Below are positions 46,329-58,673 of a DNA stretch of 64,000 bases, piece by piece. Under the pieces are notes generated by a model, which was not told where the DNA came from, did no database searches, and saw only the letters and a list, made by a program, of their open reading frames with translations. The translations under genes were made by a program, and so were the position numbers. This stretch comes from Pseudomonas sp. SDI (lineage in GTDB: Bacteria; Pseudomonadota; Gammaproteobacteria; Pseudomonadales; Pseudomonadaceae): positions 62,001-126,000 of the forward strand of contig NZ_QETK01000013.1 of the NCBI RefSeq assembly GCF_003105155.1. Reading direction: 5' to 3'. Within the stretch, counting starts at the first letter, position 1, and every line of letters starts with the position of its first letter.

Positions 46329-47894
46329 TTAGCGGTTGAAGCGTTCTACCAGCGAGTACTGGGTGGTGGCGGTGCGGGTCAGCTCTTCGCTGAGCAGGGC
46401 CGAATGCTGGGCCTGCTCGGAAGTCTGGTCGGCGAGTTCGGCGATGGTGCTGATGTTGCGGCTGATCTCGTCGGCGACCGCGGTTTGCTCTTCGGTCGCA
46501 GCGGCAATTTGCGTGGTCATGTCGGTGATGTTGGCCACTGCTTCGCTGATACCCGCCAGTGCCTGATCGGCTTCCATTACCCGCGCCACGCCTTCTTCGG
46601 CCTGGCGATGGCCGGCTTCCATGGTCTGCACCGCATTGCTTGCGGTTTGCTGCAGCTTGGCGATCAGGCCGTGGATCTGCCCGGTCGATTCACTGGTGCG
46701 CTGCGCCAGTTGCCGAACTTCGTCGGCAACCACCGCAAAGCCACGGCCCATCTCACCGGCACGCGCCGCTTCGATGGCCGCGTTGAGCGCCAGCAGGTTG
46801 GTCTGGTCGGCAATGCCTTTGATTACATCGACCACACCACCGATTTCATCGCTGTCGCGGGCCAGCTGGGTCACCGTCTGCCCGGTTTCGCCCACGGCTA
46901 CCGACAGCCGCTGGATCGCTTCGCGGGTTTCCCCGGCGATATCGCGGCCACGGCCGGTCAGGCGGTTGGCCTCCTGGGTGGCATCGGCGGTGCGCTGCAC
47001 ATGGTTGGCCACTTCCTGGGTGGTGGCGGCCATCTGGTTGACCGCGGCGGCGACCTGTTCGGTTTCGACGCGTTGGCGCTCCAGGCCCGAGGAACTGTTA
47101 TGGGCCAGGGCGTCGGACTGACGCGCCTGCTCATTGAGGTGCTCGGCGGTATCCTGCAAGCGGGTCAGGCAGGTTTTCAGGCGTGCGTCCTGGCTGAGCA
47201 TGGCCATTTCCAGGCGTGCCTGAACGCCGCGGCTGTCGGTGTACATTTGTGCGATCAGCGGGTCGGAAGTGGTCTGTTCAGCCAGCCGCAGCAGGCGCTT
47301 GAGCCCGCGCTGCTGCCAAGTTAAACCGAGCAGGCCGAGCGGCACCGACAGCCCGGCCGCCACGGCGAAGCCCCAGGAGTGGCCCAGCCAGCTGCCGATC
47401 AGGAAGCCGATCTGGCTGACCAGAATGAACGGCAGCCAGTCTTGCAGCACCGGCAGCCACTTGTCGCGGCGCGGAACGGCCGGCTTGCCCTGGTTGATGC
47501 GGGTGTACAGTTCTTCGGCGCGACGCACCTGTTCGGCGGTCGGTTTGACCCGTACCGACTCGTAACCGACTACCTGGTTGTTGTCGTACACCGGTGTGAC
47601 ATAGGCGTTGACCCAATAGTGGTCGCCGCTCTTGCAGCGGTTCTTGACGATGCCCATCCACGGTAGCCCCTGCTTGAGGGTGCTCCACATATGCGCAAAC
47701 ACGGCGGGTGGCACATCCGGGTGCCGGACCAGGTTGTGAGGAGCGCGAACCAGCTCTTCTCGGGAGAAACCGCTGATTTCGACAAAGGCATCGTTGCAAT
47801 AGGTGATTACACCCTTGGCATCGGTGGTCGAGATCAAACGTTGCTGAGCTGGGAAAGTCCGTTCGCGCTGGGTAATCGGCTGGTTGTTACGCAT
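46329..47894 (-). CDS. aer: Aerotaxis receptor Aer
   Basis: A 521-residue chemoreceptor that senses redox state through FAD. The PAS domain (about 10-120) has [20 protein letters not shown] and [23 protein letters not shown], the FAD-pocket pattern of Aer. Two close membrane segments (about 155-200) anchor it without a periplasmic domain. The methyl-accepting signalling domain carries the hairpin tip [37 protein letters not shown] is the standard start, so the 33 extra codons upstream are dropped. A FliA-type promoter lies 32-57 bases before the start. Confidence 0.95.
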   Translation of the reverse strand: MRNNQPITQRERTFPAQQRLISTTDAKGVITYCNDAFVEISGFSREELVRAPHNLVRHPDVPPAVFAHMWSTLKQGLPWMGIVKNRCKSGDHYWVNAYVTPVYDNNQVVGYESVRVKPTAEQVRRAEELYTRINQGKPAVPRRDKWLPVLQDWLPFILVSQIGFLIGSWLGHSWGFAVAAGLSVPLGLLGLTWQQRGLKRLLRLAEQTTSDPLIAQMYTDSRGVQARLEMAMLSQDARLKTCLTRLQDTAEHLNEQARQSDALAHNSSSGLERQRVETEQVAAAVNQMAATTQEVANHVQRTADATQEANRLTGRGRDIAGETREAIQRLSVAVGETGQTVTQLARDSDEIGGVVDVIKGIADQTNLLALNAAIEAARAGEMGRGFAVVADEVRQLAQRTSESTGQIHGLIAKLQQTASNAVQTMEAGHRQAEEGVARVMEADQALAGISEAVANITDMTTQIAAATEEQTAVADEISRNISTIAELADQTSEQAQHSALLSEELTRTATTQYSLVERFNR

Positions 47895-47925
47895 AAGCTG
47901 TTCAATCCGCAAGGCTTTCGTGAGG

Positions 47926-47951
47926 TATCGGCAGAAAGGCGTTTTTATTGA
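47926..47951 (-). promoter_or_regulatory. FliA (sigma-28) promoter of aer
   Basis: On the minus strand TCAAT, 14 bases, GCCGATA matches the Pseudomonas FliA pattern TCAAG-N14-GCCGATA with one change. It lies just before aer, a chemotaxis gene expected in the flagellar regulon. Confidence 0.65.
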
Positions 47952-48085
47952 ATGGATATTTATAGAAAGTTGATCCAGCGCAAGGTAGGTCATCCTGACC
48001 TGAGCTACAGGAACTGTCCAAGTTTCAATAAATTAGCTGCATTCTTTCATATTTTTGACACATAAGTCGGCTAAAGACCGTACGT

Positions 48086-48877
48086 TCATAGTGGGATCAG
48101 CTGCGGATAGCTGAAACCGGCAAAATGCACCAGGTTGAGCCCGAAGTGGCACGCCAGCGCCGCGTACAGTCCGCCGTAGCGGTAAGCCAGGCCGTACCCG
48201 ATGCCGGCCAGCCCGGCCAGGCCTACCCAGTGCCAGCCGCCAGCGAAATGCGCCAGGCCGAACAGCGTGGCGGTCAGCAGCAGTGCCAGGTTCTGCCCCT
48301 GTGGCACCGCCTTGAGGGCCCGTTGCAGGCTGCCTTGCAGGTAGCCGCGAAACAGCAGTTCTTCGGTCAGGCTCGCCAGCAGCAGGTTGTTCAGGGCCCA
48401 CAACCAGGCCTGCTCCGGCCATTTTGGCGCCCAGCCGATCATGCCCATGGCCAGTGCCAGGCCGAGGCACACCAGGCAGGTCAGTGGCAGCAGCAGGGCG
48501 ACGCTGAGCAGCCCCTGGCGGCGGCCGACGCTGAAGATCCACGGGCAGGCCAGCAGCAGCCAGAAGCCGATCAGCGGCTTGTCCAGGTTCAGGTACAGCG
48601 ACAGCGGCAGCGCGCCCTCGCTCAGTTGCACCGGCTGGATCACTTTCGGGTTGTGGAAGCCCGGCAGCCAGTGCAGCGCCAACGCCACGGCCAACAGCAC
48701 GAACAGGGCATGGCCGAGGCCGACCTGCCAGCGGTGTGTGCCGCGCCGCACCAACCAGGCGCTGCCGAACAGCAGAAGAAAGGCGGGAAGGGCGGTCAGG
48801 CCCACGCTGCCGTAAGCCAGAGCGATGGCGTAGCCGAGACCGAGCAGGGCCAGTCCGGTCCATTGAGAAGCGCGCAT
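48086..48877 (-). CDS. CPBP-family intramembrane protease
   Basis: A 263-residue polytopic membrane protein with about eight hydrophobic segments. The catalytic motifs of the CPBP/Abi family are present: SLTEELLFRGYL (glutamate pair and arginine, about 170-180), FGLAHFAGG (histidine, about 211) and ACHFGLNLVHF (histidine near the end). Relatives process prenylated proteins or act in self-immunity and phage defence; the substrate here is unknown. It starts at the ATG at 48877. It stands alone between aer and acnA, on the same strand. Confidence 0.85.
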   Translation of the reverse strand: MRASQWTGLALLGLGYAIALAYGSVGLTALPAFLLLFGSAWLVRRGTHRWQVGLGHALFVLLAVALALHWLPGFHNPKVIQPVQLSEGALPLSLYLNLDKPLIGFWLLLACPWIFSVGRRQGLLSVALLLPLTCLVCLGLALAMGMIGWAPKWPEQAWLWALNNLLLASLTEELLFRGYLQGSLQRALKAVPQGQNLALLLTATLFGLAHFAGGWHWVGLAGLAGIGYGLAYRYGGLYAALACHFGLNLVHFAGFSYPQLIPL

Positions 48878-48991
48878 GGCGGAGTCCTTTGCGATGAAAA
48901 AGAAGTTTTCGACTTCCTGGCAACGCTTCAGGACACGTTGGATTGCGCTGTCCGGTGCAGAAAGCGCCGTTTTCGACGCGCAGTGCAGACG

Positions 48992-49021
48992 AAAAAAGGC
49001 CCGGCCACAAGGGGCCGGGCC
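48992..49021 (-). terminator. acnA terminator
   Basis: GGCCCGGCC and GGCCGGGCC arms (48998-49006, 49013-49021) on the minus strand run into six T's, 14 bases after the acnA stop. Confidence 0.85.
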
Positions 49022-49034
49022 ATAGGGCAGGGCC

Positions 49035-51776
<2,742 letters not shown>

Positions 51777-52032
51777 CTACCCACTCCTTTTGCGCCGGTG
51801 AGCGGCAATCTTCCTTGCAGGGGCCGGTTCACCGCCTCTGTGACGGTCCGCACGGCACGGACCTGGCGAACGATCAGGTTAGCTGCTTTTGCACTCCCTG
51901 ACCCTGTACTGGACCGGCGGGGCGTGTCGCCAGTTCCGAAACTCCTTTATCATTCGCCGATTTGCTGCCGTTGCGCGTTGCGCGCGGTCAGGCCTTGGTG
52001 GAAATCTGCCACCGGCCGTTCTGGAGTGAGTG

Positions 52033-53097
52033 ATGAATACCCTGTTTATGCATTGTCGGCCCGGCTTCGAGGGCGAGGTCTGTTCGGAGATCGCCGAGCA
52101 TGCCGCGCGCCTGGGCGTTGCCGGCTATGCCAAGGCCAAGCCGCAGAGCGCCTGTGCCGAGTTTGTCTGCAACGATGCCGAGGGCGCTGCGCAGTTGATG
52201 CGCGAGTTGCGTTTCGAACAGTTGATTTTCCCGCGGCAGTGGGCGCGTGGCAGTTTTGTCGAGCTGCCCGAGACCGACCGCGTCGGGGTGTTGCTGGAAC
52301 ACCTGGCCGATTACCCGGTGTGCGGCAGCCTGTGGCTGGAAGTGATGGACACCAACGATGGCAAGGAGCTTTCCACCTTCTGCCGCAAATTCGAAGTGCC
52401 GCTGCGCAAGGCGTTGAGCAAGGCCGGCCGACTGGAAGAGAGCGCGAGCAAGCCGCGCCTGTTGCTGACCTTCGTCAGTGGTCGGCGGGTGTTTGTCGGC
52501 CTGGCGCCGGCGAACAACTCGGCGATGTGGCCGATGGGTATTCCGCGCCTGAAATTTCCGCGGGAGGCGCCGAGTCGTTCGACCCTGAAGCTGGAGGAGG
52601 CCTGGCACCATTTCATCCCGCGCGATCAGTGGGACGAGCGGCTGTCGGGCGACATGACCGGGGTCGACCTCGGCGCGGCGCCGGGTGGCTGGACCTATCA
52701 GCTGGTTCGGCGCGGCATGCTGGTGACGGCGATCGACAACGGGCCGATGGCCGAGAGCCTGATGGACACCGGGTTGGTACAACACCTGATGGCCGATGGC
52801 TTCACCTACAAGCCGAAGCAGATGGTGGACTGGATGGTCTGCGACATCGTCGAGAAACCGGCGCGCAGTGCGGCGCTGCTGGAAACCTGGCTGGGCGAGG
52901 GCTTGTGCCGCGAGGCGGTGGTCAACCTGAAACTGCCGATGAAGCAGCGCTACGCCGAGGTCCGGCGCTTGCTCGAGCGCATCGAGGAAGGCTTCAAGGC
53001 GCGCAAGGTGAAGGTGTCGATTGGCTGCAAGCAGCTGTATCACGACCGCGAAGAAGTGACCTGCCATCTGCGCCGGCTGGATCTGAAGCCGCGATGA
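52033..53097 (+). CDS. rlmM: 23S rRNA (cytidine-2'-O)-methyltransferase RlmM
   Basis: A 354-residue SAM-dependent enzyme making Cm2498 in 23S rRNA. An N-terminal THUMP-like region (about 1-190) precedes the Rossmann methyltransferase, whose motif I is GVDLGAAPGGWTYQL near 212. The K-D-K-E residues of 2'-O-methyltransferases fit DWMVCDIVEKPAR and VVNLKLPMKQR. ATG at 52033 follows an overlapping GTG; GAGTGAG upstream suits it. It is divergent from acnA and followed by tusA on the same strand, 65 bases on. Confidence 0.95.
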   Translation: MNTLFMHCRPGFEGEVCSEIAEHAARLGVAGYAKAKPQSACAEFVCNDAEGAAQLMRELRFEQLIFPRQWARGSFVELPETDRVGVLLEHLADYPVCGSLWLEVMDTNDGKELSTFCRKFEVPLRKALSKAGRLEESASKPRLLLTFVSGRRVFVGLAPANNSAMWPMGIPRLKFPREAPSRSTLKLEEAWHHFIPRDQWDERLSGDMTGVDLGAAPGGWTYQLVRRGMLVTAIDNGPMAESLMDTGLVQHLMADGFTYKPKQMVDWMVCDIVEKPARSAALLETWLGEGLCREAVVNLKLPMKQRYAEVRRLLERIEEGFKARKVKVSIGCKQLYHDREEVTCHLRRLDLKPR

Positions 53098-53162
53098 GGC
53101 CCGCAAGTCGACCCCAGCACTTACGTGCACCACAATAACCGCCCCCGACCTCGGAGCCCCCG

Positions 53163-53405
53163 ATGACCGATCTCACCCCCGACGCCACCCTCGATGCCAC
53201 CGGCCTGAATTGCCCCGAACCAGTCATGATGCTGCACCAGCACGTGCGCGATCTGGCCGCAGGCGGCCTGCTCAAGGTGATCGCCACCGACCCGTCGACC
53301 CGTCGCGATATACCCAAGTTCTGCGTATTCCTTGGCCACGAGCTGGTCCAGCAGCAGGAAGACGCCGGCACCTACCTGTACTGGATTCGCAAGAAGCTCG
53401 ACTAA
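53163..53405 (+). CDS. tusA: Sulfur carrier protein TusA
   Basis: An 80-residue protein that accepts persulfide sulfur from IscS and passes it on for tRNA 2-thiouridine and other uses. The active cysteine is in the CPEP motif of [11 protein letters not shown], near residue 19, and the [13 protein letters not shown] stretch follows. A second cysteine is present near 59. The final TAA overlaps the stop of the converging MATE gene by four bases. GGAG-type ribosome site is not clear but the ATG is the family start. Confidence 0.95.
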   Translation: MTDLTPDATLDATGLNCPEPVMMLHQHVRDLAAGGLLKVIATDPSTRRDIPKFCVFLGHELVQQQEDAGTYLYWIRKKLD

Positions 53406-54796
53406 GCCTGCGGCGCCTGGCGAATGCGCTTGCGCGCACTGCGGGTCAGGCGCACCGAGAGCATCAGCGCGGCGCAGGTCAGGCCGACAATCAAGCCTTG
53501 CCACAAGCCGCTCGGGCCGCTGGCCGGGGCCAGCCAGTCGGTCAGGCCGAGCAGGTAGCCCACCGGCAGGCCAATCCCCCAGTAGGCGAACAGGGTCAGG
53601 ATCATCGTTACCCGCGTGTCCTGATAACCGCGCAAGGCGCCCGCCGCCGTCACCTGGATGGCGTCGGAGAACTGGAACAGCGCCGAATACACGATCAGCA
53701 TCGAGGCAATCTGGATCACTGCGCCGTCGGCGGTATAAATAGTCGCAATCGGCTCCCGCAACGACAGCATCAGGCTCGCCGAAAAACATGCATAGGCCAA
53801 CGCCGTGGCCATCCCCACGCCCGCAGCGAAGCGCGCCTGGCGCGGGTCGCCGGCGCCGATCGCCTGACCCACGCGCACGGTGACCGCCATGCCCAGCGAA
53901 TAGGGAATCATGAAGACCAGCGAACTGACGTTGAGCGCGATCTGGTGCCCGGCGACCACGGTCGAACCCAGGCTGCCGATCAACAGGGCAATCACCGCGA
54001 AGATGCTCGATTCGGCAAACACCGCGATGCCAATCGGCAAGCCGACCGACAGCAGGCGCTTGATCACCGCCCACTGTGGCCAGTCGAAACGGCTGAACAC
54101 ATGGCTGTCGCGGTAGGCCGCAGCGCGCCCGAGCCAGAACGCCATACCCAGCGCCATAGCCCACATGACGATGCCGCTGGCCCAGCCGCAACCGACCCCG
54201 CCCATCGCCGGCACGCCGAGATGGCCATAGATGAACACATAGTTCAGTGGAATGTTCAGCATCAGCCCGCCAAGGCCGACCACCATGCTTGGGCGGGTAC
54301 GGCCGAGGCCATCGCTGCAGCAACGCAGCACGTAGTAGAGGGCGATGGCCGGGAAGCCGAAGGCGATGCCGTGCAGGTAGGCCATGCACGGCGCGATCAG
54401 CTCAGGGTCGACTTTCATCAGGTGCAGGATCGGCTCGGCACTGAGCAGTAACGCGCTGCCGCCCAATCCCACCACCAGCGCCAACCATAGGGCCTGGCGC
54501 ACCAGCGGACCGATCTCGGCCGATTGTCCGGCGCCGAAGCGTTGTGCGACCTTCGGCGTGGTAGCCAGCAGAATGCCGGTCATCAGCAGGAACACCGGCA
54601 CCCAGATCGAGTTGCCCAGGGCTACAGCCGCGAGGTCGCGCGGGCCGACGCGGCCAGCCATCACCGCATCGACGAAGCCCATGGCGGTGGTCGCCAGCTG
54701 CGCGATGATGATCGGCGTGGCCAGGCTGAGCAGGCTGCGCACTTCGGTGCGAACCCGGGCAGGGCGGGAGAGGCGGGCGGTGTTCGTGTGTGTCAC
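53402..54796 (-). CDS. MATE-family multidrug efflux protein (NorM/PmpM-like)
   Basis: A 464-residue inner-membrane antiporter with 12 predicted helices in two pseudo-symmetric halves. Typical MATE blocks are [27 protein letters not shown] at the N-terminus and the repeat in the second half, [25 protein letters not shown]. Such pumps export cationic drugs and dyes using Na+ or H+. The start appears to be GTG at 54796 ([10 protein letters not shown]), with only weak ribosome-site support. It is divergent from pdxB. Confidence 0.9.
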   Translation of the reverse strand: MTHTNTARLSRPARVRTEVRSLLSLATPIIIAQLATTAMGFVDAVMAGRVGPRDLAAVALGNSIWVPVFLLMTGILLATTPKVAQRFGAGQSAEIGPLVRQALWLALVVGLGGSALLLSAEPILHLMKVDPELIAPCMAYLHGIAFGFPAIALYYVLRCCSDGLGRTRPSMVVGLGGLMLNIPLNYVFIYGHLGVPAMGGVGCGWASGIVMWAMALGMAFWLGRAAAYRDSHVFSRFDWPQWAVIKRLLSVGLPIGIAVFAESSIFAVIALLIGSLGSTVVAGHQIALNVSSLVFMIPYSLGMAVTVRVGQAIGAGDPRQARFAAGVGMATALAYACFSASLMLSLREPIATIYTADGAVIQIASMLIVYSALFQFSDAIQVTAAGALRGYQDTRVTMILTLFAYWGIGLPVGYLLGLTDWLAPASGPSGLWQGLIVGLTCAALMLSVRLTRSARKRIRQAPQA

Positions 54797-54941
54797 AAGG
54801 CAGGTGTCCAGGGTCCGGGGGCAGTGAACCGCGTAGTCTACGCTTTGACGTATCGGTCAGGAAACTCCGCGATGAGCCGTCGCGCTGCTGGAACCAGCGG
54901 CGTCGATGGGCCTACACTGCGTTCCCCTACAGGAGAGCGCC

Positions 54942-56084
54942 ATGCTGATTGTTGCCGACGAGAATATCCCGCTGCTCGATGCCTTCTTTGCCGGCTTCGG
55001 CGAAATTCGCCGTTATCCGGGGCGGGCCATCGACCGGGCCTGCGTGACGGACGCCGATGTCTTGCTGGTGCGTTCGGTGACCCAGGTCGACCGCGCCCTG
55101 CTCGACGGCAGCAAGGTGCGCTTCGTCGGCACCTGCACCATCGGCACCGATCACCTCGACCTGGGCTACTTCGCCGAGGCCGGCATTCACTGGTCCAGCG
55201 CGCCGGGGTGCAACGCGCGCGGCGTGGTCGACTACGTGCTAGGCAGCTTGCTGACCCTGGCCGATCTCGACGGCGTGGCCTTGGCATCGCGTACCTATGG
55301 CGTGGTTGGGGCTGGCGAGGTCGGTGGGCGTTTGGTGCAGGTGCTGCGCGGGCTGGGTTGGAACGTGCTGGTCTGCGACCCGCCACGGCAGGCCAGCGAG
55401 GGCGGCGACTATGTGAGCCTGGAGCAGGTGCTCCAGCAATGCGACGTGATCAGCCTGCACACGCCGCTGAGCCGCGACGGTGACCAGCCGACCTGGCACT
55501 TGCTCGATGCACCACGCCTGGCGCAACTGCGTCCGGGCGCCTGGTTGATCAATGCCAGCCGCGGGCCGGTGGTCGACAACCCGGCCTTGCGCGCCTTGTT
55601 GCAGGCGCGCGACGACGTGCAGGCGGTGCTCGACGTGTGGGAAGGCGAGCCGCAGGTCGACCTGGGCCTGGCCGACCTGTGTGTGATTGCCACGCCGCAT
55701 ATTGCCGGTTACAGCCTGGACGGCAAGCAGCGCGGTACGGCGCAGATCTATCAGGCATTCTGTGCCTGGCGTGGCGAGACGCCGCAGGTGCAACTGGCAG
55801 ATCTGCTGCCGCCGCCGTGGCTGGCGCGGCTTGATCTGCAGGCTGCGACCGAGCCGGCCTGGGCGCTGGCGACGGTGTGCCGGGCGGTGTACGACCCGCG
55901 TCGCGACGATGCGGATTTTCGCCGCAGCCTGAGCCGCGATCCGTTGCAGCAACGGGCGGCGTTCGACGGCTTGCGCAAGGCCTACCCGGTACGCCGCGAG
56001 ATTGACGGGCTGGCGGTGCGGGTCGAGGGGCAGGCGCCGGAGCTGGTGCAGATGGTGCGGGCGTTGGGTGCCATTGTGGTTTGA
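54942..56084 (+). CDS. pdxB: Erythronate-4-phosphate dehydrogenase
   Basis: A 380-residue D-isomer-specific 2-hydroxyacid dehydrogenase that oxidises 4-phosphoerythronate in pyridoxal phosphate synthesis. It has [15 protein letters not shown] at the start, the NAD fold [12 protein letters not shown] near 121, [11 protein letters not shown] with the catalytic arginine region and [12 protein letters not shown] with the catalytic histidine near 252. A dimerisation domain special to PdxB fills the C-terminal 90 residues. AGGAGAG before the ATG is strong. A REP pair follows the stop. Confidence 0.96.
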   Translation: MLIVADENIPLLDAFFAGFGEIRRYPGRAIDRACVTDADVLLVRSVTQVDRALLDGSKVRFVGTCTIGTDHLDLGYFAEAGIHWSSAPGCNARGVVDYVLGSLLTLADLDGVALASRTYGVVGAGEVGGRLVQVLRGLGWNVLVCDPPRQASEGGDYVSLEQVLQQCDVISLHTPLSRDGDQPTWHLLDAPRLAQLRPGAWLINASRGPVVDNPALRALLQARDDVQAVLDVWEGEPQVDLGLADLCVIATPHIAGYSLDGKQRGTAQIYQAFCAWRGETPQVQLADLLPPPWLARLDLQAATEPAWALATVCRAVYDPRRDDADFRRSLSRDPLQQRAAFDGLRKAYPVRREIDGLAVRVEGQAPELVQMVRALGAIVV

Positions 56085-56097
56085 ATTGTTGGCCTCA

Positions 56098-56162
56098 TCG
56101 CGGGACGAGCCCGTTCCCACAGGGTTGGTGGTGCTCTCTGTGGGAGCGGGCTCGTCCCGCGA
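56098..56162. repeat. Inverted REP pair downstream of pdxB
   Basis: Two 25-base REP units face each other (56098-56122 and, reversed, 56138-56162) with 24 of 25 positions alike and a 15-base spacer. Core is TCGCGGGACGAGCCCG followed by CTCCCACAG-type sequence. This is the P. putida-type REP doublet, able to form a long hairpin. Confidence 0.85.
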
Positions 56163-56180
56163 TAAGACCCGCCTAGGCAA

Positions 56181-56205
56181 TAAAAAACCCGGCACAAGGC
56201 CGGGT
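56181..56205 (-). terminator. Terminator of the small gene at 56224-56400
   Basis: GACCCGGC-type stem (arms 56187-56193 and 56199-56205, five-base loop) followed on the minus strand by six T's. Confidence 0.8.
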
Positions 56206-56223
56206 CATTTGAATTCCGTTGAA

Positions 56224-56400
56224 TCAGTCTTTCTTGGACTTGGCGGGCTCTTTCCGGCTTTTCTCCAGCACTGCGCAGGCATGCTGGATCATGTCCTCGG
56301 TAATCGGCACCTCGCGCCCTTGCGCGTCGATGATCGAACCGCAGGGCAGGTTCGGATGTTTCGAATGTTCCGCTTTACCGCTGCTATTTTGCAAGCTCAT
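56224..56400 (-). CDS. Small conserved-type hypothetical protein
   Basis: A 58-residue soluble protein, MSLQNSSGKAEHSKHPNLPCG and onward, with a central DAQGREVPITEDMIQHACAVLEKS stretch (about 24-47) and a lysine-rich tail (RKEPAKSKKD). I recognise no domain. GAGGAG seven bases before the ATG at 56400, together with a good terminator, argues that this is a real gene. An ATG at 56415 would add five residues but has no ribosome site. Convergent with pdxB. Confidence 0.7.
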   Translation of the reverse strand: MSLQNSSGKAEHSKHPNLPCGSIIDAQGREVPITEDMIQHACAVLEKSRKEPAKSKKD

Positions 56401-56671
56401 TTCCTGTCTCCTCATCAGGTTGCAAGCTCAGACTAGATCGGCGAGATGACCGCCCTGTGACAACGCCTTCGGTGATCAGTCACGCCTGGTCAGTCCAACA
56501 GAAACCGCGCAAAACTGCCAGTGACACGTTAGAACGAAACAGTCTAGCGTCTACTGCGCGGCACTTGTGCCGGGTATCGCGCCAGTCTGGTGTGCAACGC
56601 CCGGTGTACTCCCAGAGTTTCTTGGCGCGCGACAGGCGGTCGGGTGTAGGCTGCATACATTCGCCCCCGCT

Positions 56672-58447
56672 ATGGCTTCGTTCATGCCCATTCCGCTTTC
56701 CTCGCGCCAACGCCAGGCCATCCAGTTCGCCTGGCGCTTCATCCGCCCCTACCGCCAGCAGGCCATGGCTGCATTGCTGGCGCTGGTGCTTACCGCCGCT
56801 ATCACCCTGTCGATGGGGCAGGGCATCCGCCTGCTGGTCGACCAGGGCTTCATGACCCAGTCGCCACACCTGCTCAACCAGTCCATCGGGTTGTTCATGC
56901 TGCTGGTACTGGCGCTGGCGGTGGGTACCTTCAGCCGCTTCTACCTGGTGTCGTGGATCGGCGAACGCTGCGTGGCCGACATGCGCCAGCAGGTGTTCGA
57001 GCACCTGATCGAGCTGCACCCGGGCTTTTTCGAAAGCAACCGCAGCTCGGAAATCCAGTCGCGGCTGACCACCGACACCACCCTGCTGCAATCGGTGATC
57101 GGCTCGTCGCTGTCGTTGTTCCTGCGCAATGCGCTGATGGTGGTGGGCGGCATCGTGCTGCTGTTCGTCACCAACCCCAAGCTCACCAGCATCGTGGTGC
57201 TGGCGCTGCCGTTGGTGCTGGCGCCGATCCTGATTTTCGGCCGGCGCGTGCGCAGCCTGTCGCGGCAGAGCCAGGACCGTATCGCCGACGTCGGCAGCTA
57301 CGTGGCGGAAACGCTCGGCCAGATCAAGACCGTGCAGGCCTACAACCACCAGGAGCGCGACCGCCTGCGTTTTGCCCAGACCGTCGAGGCGGCCTTCGCT
57401 ACCGCGCGCAAACGCATCGTCCAGCGCGCCTGGCTGATCACCCTGGTGATCGTGCTGGTGCTTGGCGCGGTCGGGGTGATGCTCTGGGTCGGCGGCATGG
57501 ACGTGATTGCCGGACGGATTTCCGGTGGTGAGTTGGCCGCGTTCGTGTTCTACAGCCTGATCGTCGGCAGCGCCTTCGGCACCCTCAGCGAAGTGATCGG
57601 CGAGTTGCAGCGCGCGGCCGGCGCGGCCGAACGGATTGCCGAGCTGCTGGCCGCGCGCAGCGAGATCGCGGCCCCGCAACAGGGCCTGGTGACCCTGCCG
57701 TCGCGGGTCCGCGGCCGTCTGGCCCTGCAGGACGTGCATTTTGCCTACCCGTCGCGGCCCACCCCGGCGGCCATCGACGGCCTGACGCTGAGCATCGAGC
57801 CCGGCGAAACCCTGGCCCTGGTCGGACCGTCCGGTGCTGGCAAATCGACGCTGTTCGACCTGCTGCTGCGTTTTTACGACCCGCAACAAGGGCACATCCT
57901 CATCGACGGTCAGGCCCTGACCAACCTCGACCCGCAAGACCTGCGCCGGCATTTCGCGCTGGTTGCGCAGAGCCCGGCGCTGTTCTTCGGCACGGTCGAG
58001 GAGAACATCCGCTATGGTCGCGCCGACGCCAGCAGCGCCGAGGTCGAGGCGGCGGCGCGTACCGCTCATGCGCATGAATTCATTCTGCAACTGCCGCAGG
58101 GCTACCAGACCCACCTGGGCGATGCCGGCCTGGGCTTGTCCGGCGGCCAGCGTCAGCGCCTGGCGATTGCCCGGGCATTGCTGGTGGACGCGCCGATCCT
58201 GCTGCTCGACGAGGCCACCAGCGCCCTCGATGCGCAAAGCGAGCACCTGATCCAGCAAGCCCTGCCGAGCCTGATGGCGGGACGTACCACGCTGGTGATC
58301 GCCCACCGTCTGGCCACCGTACAGCATGCCGACCGCATTGCGGTCATCGATCAGGGCCGGCTGGTAGCTATCGGCAACCACCGCCAGTTGATTGTCGAGA
58401 GCCCGCTGTATGCACGGCTGGCGGCCCTGCAATTCAACACCGAATGA
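56672..58447 (+). CDS. ABC exporter, fused membrane and ATPase domains
   Basis: A 591-residue half-transporter of the MsbA/LmrA-like type that would work as a homodimer. Six membrane helices fill about 20-320, with the ABC1 loop blocks HPGFFESNRSSEIQSRLTTD and HQERDRLRFAQ. The ATPase has Walker A GPSGAGKST near 385, Q-loop FALVAQSPALF, signature LSGGQRQR, Walker B ILLLDEATSALD and the H-loop histidine in IAHRLATV. Substrate is unknown; lipid A, peptides and drugs are all handled by such pumps. ATGs at 56672 and 56684 are possible. The long open frame upstream to 56567 crosses a promoter-like region. Confidence 0.9.
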   Translation: MASFMPIPLSSRQRQAIQFAWRFIRPYRQQAMAALLALVLTAAITLSMGQGIRLLVDQGFMTQSPHLLNQSIGLFMLLVLALAVGTFSRFYLVSWIGERCVADMRQQVFEHLIELHPGFFESNRSSEIQSRLTTDTTLLQSVIGSSLSLFLRNALMVVGGIVLLFVTNPKLTSIVVLALPLVLAPILIFGRRVRSLSRQSQDRIADVGSYVAETLGQIKTVQAYNHQERDRLRFAQTVEAAFATARKRIVQRAWLITLVIVLVLGAVGVMLWVGGMDVIAGRISGGELAAFVFYSLIVGSAFGTLSEVIGELQRAAGAAERIAELLAARSEIAAPQQGLVTLPSRVRGRLALQDVHFAYPSRPTPAAIDGLTLSIEPGETLALVGPSGAGKSTLFDLLLRFYDPQQGHILIDGQALTNLDPQDLRRHFALVAQSPALFFGTVEENIRYGRADASSAEVEAAARTAHAHEFILQLPQGYQTHLGDAGLGLSGGQRQRLAIARALLVDAPILLLDEATSALDAQSEHLIQQALPSLMAGRTTLVIAHRLATVQHADRIAVIDQGRLVAIGNHRQLIVESPLYARLAALQFNTE

Positions 58448-58582
58448 GCTTCTTTACGAATTTGTGACAGCGGCACGGGGTTTTGTCACATTTCTGTAGC
58501 AATCCCCTGAGAGTATCGAGTGCAGCTGTTGCGTAATGCTCAATGCAGTTTGGCTGCCATCGCTCGATGGCAGCTTTTTTTT
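58448..58582 (+). other. Orphan leader or candidate small RNA ending in a strong terminator
   Basis: This gap carries a TGTGACA/TGTCACA inverted pair (58463-58469, 58484-58490) and ends in an intrinsic terminator (58553-58582). The terminator stands 106 bases past the ABC stop, so it either ends a long 3' tail or a separate small RNA. No promoter is clearly visible. Confidence 0.35.
58553..58582 (+). terminator. Strong intrinsic terminator
   Basis: Arms 58553-58562 and 58565-58574 form a nine- to ten-base stem, followed by eight T's. Confidence 0.9.
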
Positions 58583-58673
58583 GCCAGGAAATCGAAGACA
58601 GGGAGGTCTTTGGCAGGTCGTGGCCACTGCGCGACGGCTTCGTTCCCCACCCCTTGTTTCGAGACCCCATTCG

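Noticed and set aside
56480..58432. 650-codon open frame antisense to the ABC exporter
   Set aside because: Shadow; Walker motifs on the plus strand show which frame is used.
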